Shown here piece after piece: positions 1-9,325 of a DNA stretch of 64,000 bases. The position numbers and the translations under genes are program-made. The stretch spans positions 7,316,001-7,380,000 of the forward strand of contig NZ_JBBOCA010000001.1 in the NCBI RefSeq assembly GCF_038002225.1, written 5' to 3'. Each line of letters starts with the position of its first letter. The stretch's first letter is position 1. This stretch comes from Paenibacillus sp. FSL R7-0204. Its GTDB lineage: Bacteria > Bacillota > Bacilli > Paenibacillales > Paenibacillaceae. The notes beneath the pieces are model-generated. The model saw only the letters and a program-made list of their open reading frames with translations, had not been told where the DNA came from and did not search any database.

Positions 1-438
1 GACCAGCGTATAAAAGGCCGAGCTGAACGCACTCGTCGTCATCCCGAATTCCTCATGCCGGATATATACACTGAACTCGTAGATCTCCAGGATCAGGAAT
101 GCAAGACCAAGCAGGACGGTTACCAGCAGCCAGTTCCGGAGCTGGGCCACATTCCCCCGGTGCATGGCCTGAATGGCGAACACACTGGTCAGACTGCTGA
201 CCAGGAGGAGCAGGGTCGCTGCCGCAACCAACGGCAGATGGAACAGCTCCGCCGCCGAAGGTCCCTCATTCGTCTGATTGCGCAGCGCCAGGAAGGTAGC
301 GAACAGGGTGCCGAAGAGCACCGCTTCCCCCCCGAGGAACAGCCAGAAGGCCAGTACTTTATTGCGTCCTTCCAGAGAAGCTTTCTCCGGTTCATGCGGG
401 AGTGTACCTTCCGCTGCTTCAGCATGTGCCGTTGTCAT
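1..438 (-). CDS. ctaE: Cytochrome c oxidase subunit III, partial (C-terminus beyond window)
   Basis: The 146 visible codons start with an ATG six bases after the ctaD stop. The product begins with a short acidic N-terminus and then hydrophobic helices, including a segment with LFLGGEAVLFGTLFATFLAL-like character, as in bacterial aa3/caa3 subunit III. Subunit III is a non-catalytic membrane subunit that stabilises the oxidase. The gene runs off the left edge, so the later helices are not seen. Its position directly behind ctaC and ctaD supports the call strongly. Confidence 0.9.
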   Translation of the reverse strand, partial: MTTAHAEAAEGTLPHEPEKASLEGRNKVLAFWLFLGGEAVLFGTLFATFLALRNQTNEGPSAAELFHLPLVAAATLLLLVSSLTSVFAIQAMHRGNVAQLRNWLLVTVLLGLAFLILEIYEFSVYIRHEEFGMTTSAFSSAFYTLV

Positions 439-444
439 CTCTGA

Positions 445-2361
445 TCACCTTCCTTCCAGCTCTTCGGGTTCAATATGCCAGCCGTGATCGTCGAACAGCG
501 ACCGCATCAGCATTGATCCGAAGGTAATAAGAAGCCCCAGCGCCGTAACAATATAGTTATTGAACAGGAAGCTCATGATACTGCTGCTGAATTCATCGCG
601 GCTGAACATGAAGCCAAGGCCTGCAATGAAGATACCGACGGACATCAGGAACGGCAGAATCGTAGCAGAAGGCATATGAATCGGGCCAACCGGCTCCGCC
701 GGGGTCATCCCCTTATGCCCGGCCATTTTCTCTTTCCAGAAAGCATCCAGGCCCCGCACCAGCGGTGTCTGCTTGAAGTTATATTCCGGCGGCGGCGAAG
801 GGATCGTCCATTCCAGGGTCCGCCCGTCTTCCCACGGATCTTCCGGTGCATCCGCCGGCCGTCTGGAGGTCAGGAACACATTCACCAGGAAGATAATCAT
901 GCCCACTCCCATCAGGAACGCCCCCACCGTACTGACCAGGTTGAGCGTATCGAACTGTTGGTTCGGCAAATAGGTAAATACGCGCCGCTGCATCCCCATC
1001 AGTCCCAGGAAATGCTGGACGAAGAACGTTAAGTGGAACCCGATAATGAAAGTCCAGAAGGTCCACTTGCCCAAGGATTCGCTGAGCATCCGCCCGAACA
1101 TCTTCGGCCACCAGTAGTGCAGCCCGGCGAACAGCCCGAGCACCAGACCGCCAACAATGACATAGTGGAAATGCGCCACCACGAAGTACGTATCATGGAA
1201 CTGGAAGTCCGCCGGCGCGGAGGCCAGCATCACCCCGGTTACCCCGCCCATCGTGAAGGTGGGAATGAACCCGGCCGCAAACAGATTCGGAGTCGTGAAC
1301 CGTACCTGTCCGCCCCACATGGTGAACAGCCAGTTGAAGATCTTGATCCCGGTCGGAACGGCAATCAGCATGGTAGAGACGGAGAACAAAGCATTTGCTA
1401 CCGGACCGAGGCCGGTGGTGAACATATGATGCGCCCAGACCATGAAGCCCAGGAAGGCGATCAGAATCGTCGCGAAGACCATAGAGCTGTACCCGAACAG
1501 CCGCTTGCGCGAGAAGGTCGGAATGACCTCGGAGATGATCCCGAAGGCCGGTAGAATCAGAATGTATACTTCGGGATGGCCGAAGATCCAGAAGATATGC
1601 TGCCACAGCACGGGATTGCCCCCTCCGGCAACATTGAAGAAATTGGCGTCCAGAATCCGGTCGAAGGTAAGCAGGACAAGTCCTACGGTAACCGCAGGGA
1701 AGGCAAATAGAATAATGGCTGAGGTAATAAAGGTAGCCCAGGCGAACATCGGCATCCGCATGAAGGACATCCCCGGCGCGCGCATCGTGATGATGGTAGC
1801 CAGGAAGTTAATCCCGCCAATCAGGGTGCCGAGACCGGCAATCTGCAGTCCTATCGTATAAAAGTCCACGCCATGGGAGGCGCTGTAGCCCTTACCCGAT
1901 AGCGGGGTATAGGCCGTCCAGCCCGCATCGGGCGCGCCGCCCATCACCCAACTGAGGTTAAGCAGGAGACCGCCGAACAGGAAGGTCCAGAAGCCCAGCG
2001 AGTTGAGAAAAGGAAAGGCGACATCGCGCGCGCCGATCTGCAGCGGAATCACCGCATTCATCAGCGCGAAAATAACCGGCATGACTCCTAGAAAGATCAT
2101 GGTCGTGCCGTGCATGGTAATCAGTTCGTTGAAGGTCTGGGCATCCAGGAAGGTGTTCATCGGCTTGATCAGCTGAATACGGATCAGGATTGCCTCCAGG
2201 CCACCGATGCCGAAGAATAGGCCGCCGGCCCATAGATACAGGATGGCTATTTTCTTGTGGTCGACGGTGGTAATCCAGTCCATCAGCCCGGTATGCCGCT
2301 TGGCGCTGTGGCCGGGCTTCAAAGGCTGGGAGGGCTGCAAGGATTGCGCTGCGTGAGCCAA
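445..2361 (-). CDS. ctaD: Cytochrome c oxidase subunit I
   Basis: This is the catalytic haem-copper subunit of the terminal oxidase in the cytoplasmic membrane; it reduces O2 to water and pumps protons. The 638 residues contain the expected hallmarks: an N-terminal TTVDHKK, the active-site helix with GHPEVYILILPAFG (copper-ligand His cross-linked to Tyr), the HH pair in VWAHHMFTTGLG, and HFHYVIVGG for the haem ligands near residue 400. About 14 membrane helices are suggested, including two after residue 560, as in Bacillus CtaD. It lies between ctaC and ctaE in one operon, 50 bases after ctaC. Confidence 0.97.
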   Translation of the reverse strand: MAHAAQSLQPSQPLKPGHSAKRHTGLMDWITTVDHKKIAILYLWAGGLFFGIGGLEAILIRIQLIKPMNTFLDAQTFNELITMHGTTMIFLGVMPVIFALMNAVIPLQIGARDVAFPFLNSLGFWTFLFGGLLLNLSWVMGGAPDAGWTAYTPLSGKGYSASHGVDFYTIGLQIAGLGTLIGGINFLATIITMRAPGMSFMRMPMFAWATFITSAIILFAFPAVTVGLVLLTFDRILDANFFNVAGGGNPVLWQHIFWIFGHPEVYILILPAFGIISEVIPTFSRKRLFGYSSMVFATILIAFLGFMVWAHHMFTTGLGPVANALFSVSTMLIAVPTGIKIFNWLFTMWGGQVRFTTPNLFAAGFIPTFTMGGVTGVMLASAPADFQFHDTYFVVAHFHYVIVGGLVLGLFAGLHYWWPKMFGRMLSESLGKWTFWTFIIGFHLTFFVQHFLGLMGMQRRVFTYLPNQQFDTLNLVSTVGAFLMGVGMIIFLVNVFLTSRRPADAPEDPWEDGRTLEWTIPSPPPEYNFKQTPLVRGLDAFWKEKMAGHKGMTPAEPVGPIHMPSATILPFLMSVGIFIAGLGFMFSRDEFSSSIMSFLFNNYIVTALGLLITFGSMLMRSLFDDHGWHIEPEELEGR

Positions 2362-2411
2362 GGTACGTACCCCCTTATCAAATATGCTGCTTCCGCTTCA
2401 GTCATTGGCCC

Positions 2412-3461
2412 CTAGTCCAGCGTATAACCGGCCAGAAATTCGGCAATGCCGTCGATCTCTTCATCACTTAAGCCCTTATCCTTCGGATTCGGCATCTTGT
2501 TGCCGGGCTTCACGCTCTGCGGATCATGCAGCCAAGTCTTCAGATTCTCCAGAACCGGCGCTCCGTCTTCGCGGGTGTCATCATTAAGCAGAATCCCGGC
2601 AACGGATTCACGGGAACCAATTCCGGTCAGGCTGGGAGCGACCGGTGATGCAGGCATGCTGCCGATCGCATGGCAAGTCAAGCACTGGGACTTGAACTTC
2701 TCAGCCAGTACCGGGTCTTCCGGCATCACCGACTCCGGTGCCTTCATCGAAGCCACCCACTTGTCAAAGGCCTCACCGCTGACCGACTTGACCTTAAACT
2801 CCATGAATCCGTGGGAGGGTCCGCACAGCTCTGCGCATTTCCCCCGGTAAACGCCTTCATTCGGTGCACTGAAGCTGAAGCGGTTCACCGTGCCGTCGGG
2901 ATTGGTGTCCATTTTCCCGGCCAGCGACGGTACCCAGAAGGAATGCAGCACATCCTTGGTGCTCAGCTCGAAGGCAATGTGCTTACCTGTAGGAATAATC
3001 AGATCCTGTGCGGTCGTTATTCCGTAATCCGTATATTCGAACTCCCACCAATACTGGTGGCCGGTCACCTTGACCTTGATGGCGTCCTTGTCATCCGAAT
3101 GATCATTGCCGGCAGCAAAGACCACCTTCACCGTAGGAATCGCCAGCACAATGACGAGAATAAGCGGGATGACTGTCCACAGCACCTCCAGCTTGAAGCT
3201 GCCCTCCACCTGCTTCGGAATCTCATCCTGATCCTTCTTCCGGCGGAAGCGAATCCATACATAAGCCGCTATGGAGAAGACGATCAGCAGCACCACAATC
3301 ATGATCGTGATCGACAGCTTCATCAGTCCGTAAGAGCTTTCCGCTACGGGTCCCTGCGGTCTGAGTACCGACAAGTCCTCCCGCCCGCATCCGGCCAGAA
3401 GGAGTCCAAGTGCTGCGGTCATGGGAAGAAGCCGCTTACCAGCCTGCCACGTTTTCATCAT
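2412..3461 (-). CDS. ctaC: Cytochrome c oxidase subunit II with fused cytochrome c domain (lipoprotein)
   Basis: Subunit II accepts electrons on the outer membrane face. The start chosen is the first of two adjacent ATGs, 7 bases after a GGGG ribosome site; a longer upstream reading lacks such a site. The N-terminus is a lipoprotein signal ending in LLLAGC. Two membrane helices follow, then the CuA site CAELCGPSHGFM (near residue 210) and, near residue 265, a haem c site CLTCH. The fused cytochrome c domain marks a caa3-type oxidase, so no separate soluble cytochrome c is required. First gene of the ctaCDE operon. Confidence 0.97.
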   Translation of the reverse strand: MMKTWQAGKRLLPMTAALGLLLAGCGREDLSVLRPQGPVAESSYGLMKLSITIMIVVLLIVFSIAAYVWIRFRRKKDQDEIPKQVEGSFKLEVLWTVIPLILVIVLAIPTVKVVFAAGNDHSDDKDAIKVKVTGHQYWWEFEYTDYGITTAQDLIIPTGKHIAFELSTKDVLHSFWVPSLAGKMDTNPDGTVNRFSFSAPNEGVYRGKCAELCGPSHGFMEFKVKSVSGEAFDKWVASMKAPESVMPEDPVLAEKFKSQCLTCHAIGSMPASPVAPSLTGIGSRESVAGILLNDDTREDGAPVLENLKTWLHDPQSVKPGNKMPNPKDKGLSDEEIDGIAEFLAGYTLD

Positions 3462-3618
3462 TGATCTACCCCGCTTTTCCCGAATTCGTAGATTAGAGTA
3501 TTTTCCTGTCAATTATAACAATCACTATTAATATAAGTTCGGTCTCCGGTTTTGTCAATCGTTCACAACAAATTCACAAAATCATTTTGAAGTCGCCGAA
3601 AGCTTGTCAATACTGATT

Positions 3619-3634
3619 TTATAAGCGCTTTCAA
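3619..3634. promoter_or_regulatory. cre-like catabolite control site upstream of ctaC
   Basis: The sequence TTATAAGCGCTTTCAA fits the CcpA target WTGNAARCGNWWWCAW with one mismatch (A for G at position 3). It lies about 160 bases upstream of the ctaC start in the 400-base gap after the preceding gene. Carbon catabolite control of oxidase genes is known in Bacillus; its activity here is inferred. Confidence 0.4.
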
Positions 3635-3868
3635 TTTTTCCGGAAAACTGTTAAACTACTTTTGAAGCGTATTCATATGTATTTGTGTCTAAACATTCAT
3701 TTGACATACGCAGATAATCTGAAATGGGCATACAAAAAAAACCGATTCCAGAAGCAGAAGGCTGCCCGGGCACGGTTTATGAGAATCCTCATGGATGTTA
3801 TCGCTTGAATGTAGCTTACATATATAGTTGTAGGTATCACACAGCACGAAACAGAATCTGCCGCTTCT

Positions 3869-4057
3869 TCAGGAGACGGAAGAATTCATTCTAACCAGCT
3901 CATGCTCCACAACCATGGTCAGCTCTTCCTCATAGCCTCCCGTGATCCGATACTTCCGGACGTACTCTTTCACAAATTTCTTGGGATCTTTGGGCCGGAA
4001 AATACGTGTCATTTCCCGTAGACTTTCCTTGACTTCGTTATGACCTTTACTTGCCAT
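3869..4057 (-). CDS. Small conserved-type hypothetical protein (62 aa)
   Basis: The frame can be read further upstream, but the ATG used here follows GGGAGGG at good spacing. The product begins MASKGHNEVKESLREMT and is charged, soluble and probably helical, with no cysteines, signal or membrane segment. It is not recognised. The roughly 480 bases between it and the next gene on the other strand hold no convincing gene; there is only a weak frame (4060-4269) and a short hairpin near 4297-4332. Confidence 0.6.
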   Translation of the reverse strand: MASKGHNEVKESLREMTRIFRPKDPKKFVKEYVRKYRITGGYEEELTMVVEHELVRMNSSVS

Positions 4058-4544
4058 GATCAGTTCCCTCCCAAAACATTGAAAATGAATGCTCCGTTGT
4101 AGAGAATGCATGATGAAAAGTTCGCCGTAACCTTGAAATGCAAGTTAAGAACCATTACACATACGCGGCTTGCATTACCCGTCCAGACTGCCATTCCAGT
4201 AACTTGGAATTCCGCCTTGCCGGTGAAGCAGGTTCGTCGTGATTTGGGCTGAGAGTAAGGATGTCCCACTGCAAAGACACCTTGACACTTTAATTACCCG
4301 AAGAGCCACTTGCTGAATCACTCCTTTCGGGCCTTATCGTTATATTGTATCATATTCCAGATGAACTTCCACCTTTCCATGTAAAAATGCAAATGGATTT
4401 TTTTTATAGTATATGCTTGCCCTCCCGTTTCGGAACCTGACAATAGTATGCCCCCTATCCCCATAAATTATAGGACAGCAGCCCCGCACAGCTCATACTT
4501 TGCCTGGACACCTCATAGGCTTGTAGGGAAGGAGAGTGAAACCT

Positions 4545-4883
4545 TTGTCGCCTTTCAGATCTTCCACCGGACTGCCCGATAACATTTCTGCCGCCTTGTG
4601 TTATTTTTTCCCGTTCATCGGGGCAATTATTTTCCTCGCGCTGGAGAAGCGCAGCCGCTTCGTCCTGTTCCACTCGCTCCAATCCCTGATTGCCTTCGGA
4701 GCTCTTATGATCGCCCATGTACTCAGCGGCTTCATTCCGCTTCTCGGCGATCTGGTGGGCGCCCTGATCTCCCTCTGCAGCTTCGCGGTCTGGCTCCTGA
4801 TGATCTACCATGCCCTCGGCAGCAGATGGTTCAAGCTCCCTTGGGTGGGGGAAATCGCCGAAAGCCAGCTGCGGCAGCTGTAG
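4545..4883 (+). CDS. Small Tic20/DUF4870-like membrane protein
   Basis: A TTG start is preferred: AAGGAG at 4529-4534 sits 10 bases upstream, whereas the in-frame GTG at 4536 would be only one base from it. The 112 residues contain about three membrane helices, with DNISAALCYFFPFIGAIIF, an FHSLQSL stretch, and a paired set of helices toward the C-terminus. This pattern is typical of DUF4870/Tic20-like proteins, whose bacterial role is unknown. The lipid kinase gene follows 93 bases downstream on the same strand. Confidence 0.75.
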   Translation: MSPFRSSTGLPDNISAALCYFFPFIGAIIFLALEKRSRFVLFHSLQSLIAFGALMIAHVLSGFIPLLGDLVGALISLCSFAVWLLMIYHALGSRWFKLPWVGEIAESQLRQL

Positions 4884-4976
4884 CTGCAGCGTAGCAGAAA
4901 ATAGTTTCCCTTTTGCCTGCCCGCTCCTTACAATGGGATAAGACATGCAGGAATCTGCAGGCTGGGGGAAGCATCC

Positions 4977-5930
4977 ATGTATTTATTCATCATAAATTCC
5001 CGCTCCGGCGGCGGAGCGGGGCGGCGGACCTGGCACACCGTACAGGCCTTGCTTGCGGCGCGGGCTGTTCCGTATGAAGCGCTGTTCACCCAGAGCGCTG
5101 ACAGCGCAGAGAGCCTGGTGCTTCACGCACTGGCCCGCCGCGAGGACTGGCGCGCTGCCATCATTGTCGGCGGCGACGGCACGATCCACAGTGTGCTGGG
5201 CGCACTGCGGCGCAGGGGGGTCCCGCTGGGAGTCATCCCGGCGGGTTCGGGCAATGACACCGCGCGCGGGTTCAGCATCCCGCTCGCGCCCGAGGCAGCG
5301 CTGGATCACGCGTTGCAGGACCGCTGCATCGAAGCCGATCTGCTTAACGCGGCAGGTGGTCTCACCCTGACCGCGGTGGCCAGCGGCTTCGACGCGCAGG
5401 TTGCCGTCAATGTGAACGGCAGCCGCTACAAGCGGCTGTGTAACGCCATTGGCGCCGGGCGCCTAGCCTATATCATCGGCGTGCTGCATACGCTGATGAC
5501 CTTCAAGCCCTGCCGCGTCAGCGTGACCTGCGACGGCAAGGAGCAGGCCTTCGATCAGGCGTGGCTGGTCTCGGTCTGCAACCTGCCCAGCTACGGCGGC
5601 GGGCTGCTGATCTGCCCGCAGGCGGAATCAGGCGACGGCCTGCTTGACGTCTGCGTTGTGCACGGGGTCAGCCGCGGGCAATTGCTGCGGCTGTTCCCGA
5701 CGGTGGTGAAGGGCAGGCATACGAAGCTGCCCTATGTCACCATGCTGCGCGGACACAGCGTAGCCGTCCACTTCGCGCAGCCGCGCCACGCCATCGGCGA
5801 CGGCGAAGCGCTCGGCACGGCGCCGCTGGCCGTGGCTTGCGAGCCGGGCGCGCTGCGCGTGCTCTCGCCGCTGGCGGCAGCCTCGGCGGTGGCTGTAGAC
5901 GCCGCGGGGTCCTGCCGGGCGGGCGGCTAG
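4977..5930 (+). CDS. Diacylglycerol/lipid kinase family protein
   Basis: The protein has the DAGK catalytic fold: an N-terminal IINSRSGGGAGRR phosphate-binding stretch, GGDGT near residue 65 and GSGNDTARG near residue 90. Members phosphorylate diacylglycerol or related lipids at the inner membrane face with ATP. At 317 residues it has the usual length of the YegS/BmrU/DgkB group. The gene is more GC-rich than its neighbours and ends in a degenerate Ala/Gly-rich tail. The exact lipid substrate cannot be read from the sequence. Confidence 0.88.
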   Translation: MYLFIINSRSGGGAGRRTWHTVQALLAARAVPYEALFTQSADSAESLVLHALARREDWRAAIIVGGDGTIHSVLGALRRRGVPLGVIPAGSGNDTARGFSIPLAPEAALDHALQDRCIEADLLNAAGGLTLTAVASGFDAQVAVNVNGSRYKRLCNAIGAGRLAYIIGVLHTLMTFKPCRVSVTCDGKEQAFDQAWLVSVCNLPSYGGGLLICPQAESGDGLLDVCVVHGVSRGQLLRLFPTVVKGRHTKLPYVTMLRGHSVAVHFAQPRHAIGDGEALGTAPLAVACEPGALRVLSPLAAASAVAVDAAGSCRAGG

Positions 5931-5936
5931 GCCGGG

Positions 5937-5982
5937 CGCGGCTGGGCTGGGTGCGGCTGGGCTGGGTGCGGCTGGGCTGGGC
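5937..5982. repeat. Short tandem repeat, three 15-bp units
   Basis: Three consecutive copies of the unit GTGCGGCTGGGCTGG (the first begins GC) follow within 10 bases of the lipid kinase stop. They read as slippage of GC-rich 3' sequence. No gene is supported here. Confidence 0.8.
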
Positions 5983-5999
5983 ACATATGTAGCTCTGCG

Positions 6000-6185
6000 T
6001 AACGGACGGAGGCGCTCTTATTCTGGATGAAAGTCATATATTAGGCAAGTAACGGACCACACGGACCTTATTCTCTGAAATACTGCTTTTAAGTATCGTT
6101 TGAGCTACCTTAAGGTCTCCTCAGTCCGTTAAGACACCAAAAGTGGTATTTTCCAGGGGATAAGGTCTCTCAGGTCCGTTAGGAG
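6000..6185. repeat. Intergenic block with repeated TAACGGAC motifs in both orientations
   Basis: TAACGGAC occurs near 6000 and 6051, and its inverse TCCGTTA occurs near 6122 and 6174, each next to a CTTATTCT- or TAAGGTCTC-like string. The 300-base stretch has no gene. The arrangement looks like a decayed dispersed intergenic repeat; copy number elsewhere is unknown. Confidence 0.5.
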
Positions 6186-6234
6186 CAGATTGGTCTGGCT
6201 AATGAAGAAGTTGGAATGATATTTCTCCCGACAC

Positions 6235-6276
6235 AAAGAGCAGGCCCCGGGTATTCCCCTGGGCCTGCTCTTTGTT
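6235..6276. terminator. Strong bidirectional terminator hairpin
   Basis: A 13-bp perfect stem, AAAGAGCAGGCCC pairing with GGGCCTGCTCTTT, has a 13-base loop with A-rich and T-rich flanks. It lies between convergent genes (lipid kinase on plus, 6407-6712 on minus). Confidence 0.85.
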
Positions 6277-6406
6277 ACATATTTCACGTTTCCGCCGGGT
6301 CCGTTTCCTGCTTCGTGCAGGAATAGACCTTCTTCACAAAGATATCCTTCGCTAGCAGCAGTAATTCTGCTGGCGGACAAAAACCGCTTGAACCCCGCTG
6401 CTCCGG

Positions 6407-6712
6407 TTATATCCCGGTTGGCTTCTGGGGCAGCAGGTTGCCGACAATCGACTTCAGCTCACCCTCCGGCTTGCTGCTTTTCTTCCCGTTGTCAAAGCTG
6501 GTAATGCGGATCTCGGAATAACTTTCTCCTGGAGCCACGGGCTTGAAAATCCATTTTTCCCGGTTATCCAGCCGGACGTTGAACTTCATGTCCTTGAACA
6601 TCTCCACCAGCTCCCGTTCTCCCGGGGTCTTGCCCTCTTCCAGGAACAGCAGTCCGCGCAGCGGCTTGACGCCATCTGCATGCTGCACTTCAAAATGTAC
6701 AATACACTCCAT
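6407..6712 (-). CDS. Hypothetical protein (101 aa)
   Basis: The ATG chosen follows GGGAGGTGAC at normal spacing; an in-frame GTG three codons earlier overlaps the ribosome site. The product is soluble, begins MECIVHFEVQHADGVKPLRG and contains EYSEIRITSF-like beta-strand patterns, with no signal or membrane segment. It is not recognised. It sits 49 bases downstream of the TrmB-type regulator on the same strand and may be co-transcribed. Confidence 0.65.
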   Translation of the reverse strand: MECIVHFEVQHADGVKPLRGLLFLEEGKTPGERELVEMFKDMKFNVRLDNREKWIFKPVAPGESYSEIRITSFDNGKKSSKPEGELKSIVGNLLPQKPTGI

Positions 6713-6761
6713 GCTTGTCACCTCCCTTGCTTAGTGAACTTGGGCACTTACTAGTCCTGCC

Positions 6762-7580
6762 CTATTCCTCCGGCTCTTTCCCGGATTCCTCCTGATCATG
6801 CAATACATATTTGCTGTAGATCCGGCTGTAGCGCTCCCCGTAGCGCCGCTGCAGTTCGGGACCCATATCTTCCTCCAGCTCGAACAATACCAATTCCTGT
6901 GTAAAAGATTTGAGCAGCAGCTCCACCAGCACCGGATGCTCGGTAATCACGGCTTGGGCGCTCCCGTCATCATAACGCATGCCTAGCATGCACCAGCTCC
7001 GGTCCACCACGAAGGAGAACTTCCGGCCTCCGCTGCGTTCCGGCTTCCCCGGCAGGGGCGGCCATACCGGATAAGGTGCCGGTACAGCATCACCGCCGTC
7101 AAAGGCCCACAACAGCTTCACTCCGCGCTTCTCCGCCTGCTCAAGCTCACTGCGCAGCAGCGAGGCTTCCTCCCGCCACACATCGACTACAATCTCCTGA
7201 GCGGCAAGATTCAGCTGGCGGACCAGCTCTCCAATTACATTCCGGTCACCCTCCACGTTGTAGAAGGAGGGGCTGACCGGACCCCCGCGCGGCATTTCAC
7301 TCTCCATATAGGCAAGTGAGGCCTGCACCCGGCCGGATATCATCGTGGCCAGCTCTTCCGGGTCCAGTACACTGTAGCGTGCCGGCTCCCCTTCTCCGCA
7401 GCGCACGTAGCCTTGCTGGGTCAGGCGCTGAAGCGCCGCGTATACGTTCGATCTTGATACTCCTAGCTGCTTTGCCACTTCGTAGCCCGAAGCCTGGCCC
7501 TTGGTGGCCAGCTCAACCATAATTTTGGATTCCATCTCTGTGAAACCCAAATTGCGCAGATGCAGCAGCAACTGTTCCAT
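6762..7580 (-). CDS. TrmB-family transcriptional regulator
   Basis: The 272 residues begin with a winged helix-turn-helix of TrmB type (LRNLGFTEMESKIMVEL, then GYEVAKQLGVSRSNVYAALQ, residues about 8-70). A PLD-like sensor/dimerisation half follows, with FYNVEGDRNVIGELVRQL and a later FSFVVDRSWCMLG segment. TrmB proteins in archaea sense sugars, while the bacterial members are mostly uncharacterised. The start has GGGGG 9 bases upstream. The gene lies between a zinc-ribbon protein gene and a small hypothetical gene, all on the minus strand. The regulated genes are not evident. Confidence 0.85.
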   Translation of the reverse strand: MEQLLLHLRNLGFTEMESKIMVELATKGQASGYEVAKQLGVSRSNVYAALQRLTQQGYVRCGEGEPARYSVLDPEELATMISGRVQASLAYMESEMPRGGPVSPSFYNVEGDRNVIGELVRQLNLAAQEIVVDVWREEASLLRSELEQAEKRGVKLLWAFDGGDAVPAPYPVWPPLPGKPERSGGRKFSFVVDRSWCMLGMRYDDGSAQAVITEHPVLVELLLKSFTQELVLFELEEDMGPELQRRYGERYSRIYSKYVLHDQEESGKEPEE

Positions 7581-7616
7581 CTATGTTGTCCCCCTAAGCT
7601 GTCAGTACTACACTGT

Positions 7617-8447
7617 CTATATTTGTTCCGAGCCGCAGCGCGGGCACCACATGGAGCCCTTTGGCAAGTCGGCGCGGCAGATCTGGCAATTCACAATCTC
7701 CCGTGTATCCGTGTCTCCGGCTACCCGCTCTTCGGCTGGTTCACTTGCTTTCCAGTCTCTGATCCGGCGGTCCAGCTCCAGTTGCCGCTCCCGTTCCCGT
7801 TCCAGCTCATCTGCCTCCCGGCGGCTCCGGTCAGAACCTGAAGTCATCCGGTCCGCTTCCTCCAGCTCTGCCTCTTCTTCCAGTTCAGGCAGCACCTCCG
7901 CGTACTGCACACGTGCTTCGGGTCTTCTCGCCAGCTCCCGTTCCGCTTCGGTCAGCTCTTCCTCGCCGTAGTACTGGTCTTCCTCATCTTCATGCTCCAG
8001 CACCGTATGTACGGTAACCGCAGGCGGCGCTGCGGCAGCGGCGGCCGCCGAAGACGGCTCTTTACGAAGTGAAATCTCCTTATCTTCCGGCTTGCGTGGT
8101 TCCAGCTTACGTCCGCAATGCGGACAGAAATTGGCATCCAGCCCTACGATCTGACCGCAGGCGCACAAGCGTTCATTTCTCAGTTCGGCAATTCTTGAGC
8201 GTACGTCCTCGATCTGCTCCTGCAGCTTGTTACAGCCCCGGGCAAGCTCGATCATCTGGCCTTCAGCCACCGACATATCCCTTGAACGATATCCGTCGTA
8301 GAACAGCTTCCCCATTTTCAGAAATTCAACCTGCATCTCATGCTCAATATCCGAAATCTGCCCATTCAGCTTGCTCACTTCCACCGAGCTTTGCGCTTTT
8401 TCACTCACCCGGCTGGCACCGTCTTTAATGCGTTGCAGTAAATTCAT
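7617..8447 (-). CDS. Zinc-ribbon protein with coiled coil and acidic linker
   Basis: The start follows AGAAGGAGG; the longer open frame upstream has no such site. Residues 1-100 are helical (MNLLQRIKDGASRVSEKAQ), likely coiled coil. A zinc ribbon (CACGQIVG with CPHCGRK) follows near residue 105, then an Ala-rich run and a long Glu/Arg-rich linker, and a second zinc ribbon (CQICRADL with CPRCG) at the C-terminus. Such double-ribbon proteins are common in Paenibacillus and Bacillus. The function is unknown; a scaffold or sensor role would be a guess. Confidence 0.75.
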   Translation of the reverse strand: MNLLQRIKDGASRVSEKAQSSVEVSKLNGQISDIEHEMQVEFLKMGKLFYDGYRSRDMSVAEGQMIELARGCNKLQEQIEDVRSRIAELRNERLCACGQIVGLDANFCPHCGRKLEPRKPEDKEISLRKEPSSAAAAAAAPPAVTVHTVLEHEDEEDQYYGEEELTEAERELARRPEARVQYAEVLPELEEEAELEEADRMTSGSDRSRREADELERERERQLELDRRIRDWKASEPAEERVAGDTDTREIVNCQICRADLPKGSMWCPRCGSEQI

Positions 8448-8726
8448 TGTAGTTCCTCCTTCTCCAGAGTGAGAATAGGCTGATTCGCAGCCGCGTATAT
8501 CCTTCCATTCCGATTGCCGCTCCATGCAGCAGTGGAAACGTGATTCTATCATACCAAAAGTCCACAGCAGATTCATTATTTGTCGTCATGTGGTAAATAC
8601 CAAGTAAAGGCGGCTAACGTTCTTATTGGAATGAGTATGCTGCGGAAGAAGCAATCATACATATTGCCTTCTGCTGTCCTTCGTTCCTGCGTACCCGTAC
8701 ATTATTGAATGATGGAGGGATGAATT

Positions 8727-9101
8727 GTGCCTAACGATAACCTTAACCGATATTTCGTCTCTGTGAATCACGGTCTGATTCAGGAAGAGAGGGGCGAATC
8801 CAGTGACTTCGAGGTTCTGCTGTCCAGTGACGGGCTGACCGCGCTTCAGGATCTCCTGGCCGATCTGGCCAGCGGGGATGAATACGCCTTCCGGCGTGCT
8901 CTGGTTCCCTACAAGTCAGCCGATCATGATGATGGTGCAGAGCAGTTCGATGACGCCACCATCCGCCTGTTCCAGTATCTGCACGACCACGGCACTGACG
9001 AGACCCGCCTTCAGATCGAAGGATTGAACGTCCTGCAGAAGCTGGAGAATACGGGCTATCAGGATGAAGGTTACGGCACAGGCTCTCCCACCAACAAATA
9101 A
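8727..9101 (+). CDS. Hypothetical acidic protein (124 aa)
   Basis: A GTG start follows GGAGGGATGAATT. The product begins MPNDNLNRYFVSVNHGLIQ, is acidic and soluble, and has no recognised motif. The C-terminal 20 residues are Gly/Thr-rich and probably disordered. It stands alone between divergent and downstream genes. The 220 bases after it (9102-9325) hold only the leader of the alarmone synthetase gene. Confidence 0.65.
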   Translation: MPNDNLNRYFVSVNHGLIQEERGESSDFEVLLSSDGLTALQDLLADLASGDEYAFRRALVPYKSADHDDGAEQFDDATIRLFQYLHDHGTDETRLQIEGLNVLQKLENTGYQDEGYGTGSPTNK

Positions 9102-9325
9102 GAATGAACGGAGCTGCGCCATAAGAACGGCTTAATGCCTATACTGTGCTAATACGCGCCGGAGGGAAGAATGTTTCTCTTCGGCCAGGGTTACGGTTTT
9201 ATTTTGCTTCCGGGGCTGTACATCGGTTAAAATAGAATCAGTAACGTTGCTAGCGCTGTATATGAGTGCCGTAGTCATCCATTCATGGTCTACAGTCACA
9301 AATAACGAAAACCGGGAGAGTTTCA

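Noticed and set aside
4060..4269. 69-codon minus-strand frame
   Set aside because: No ribosome site, no motif, and unusual composition; a short alternative frame with an upstream AAAGGAG is equally unconvincing.
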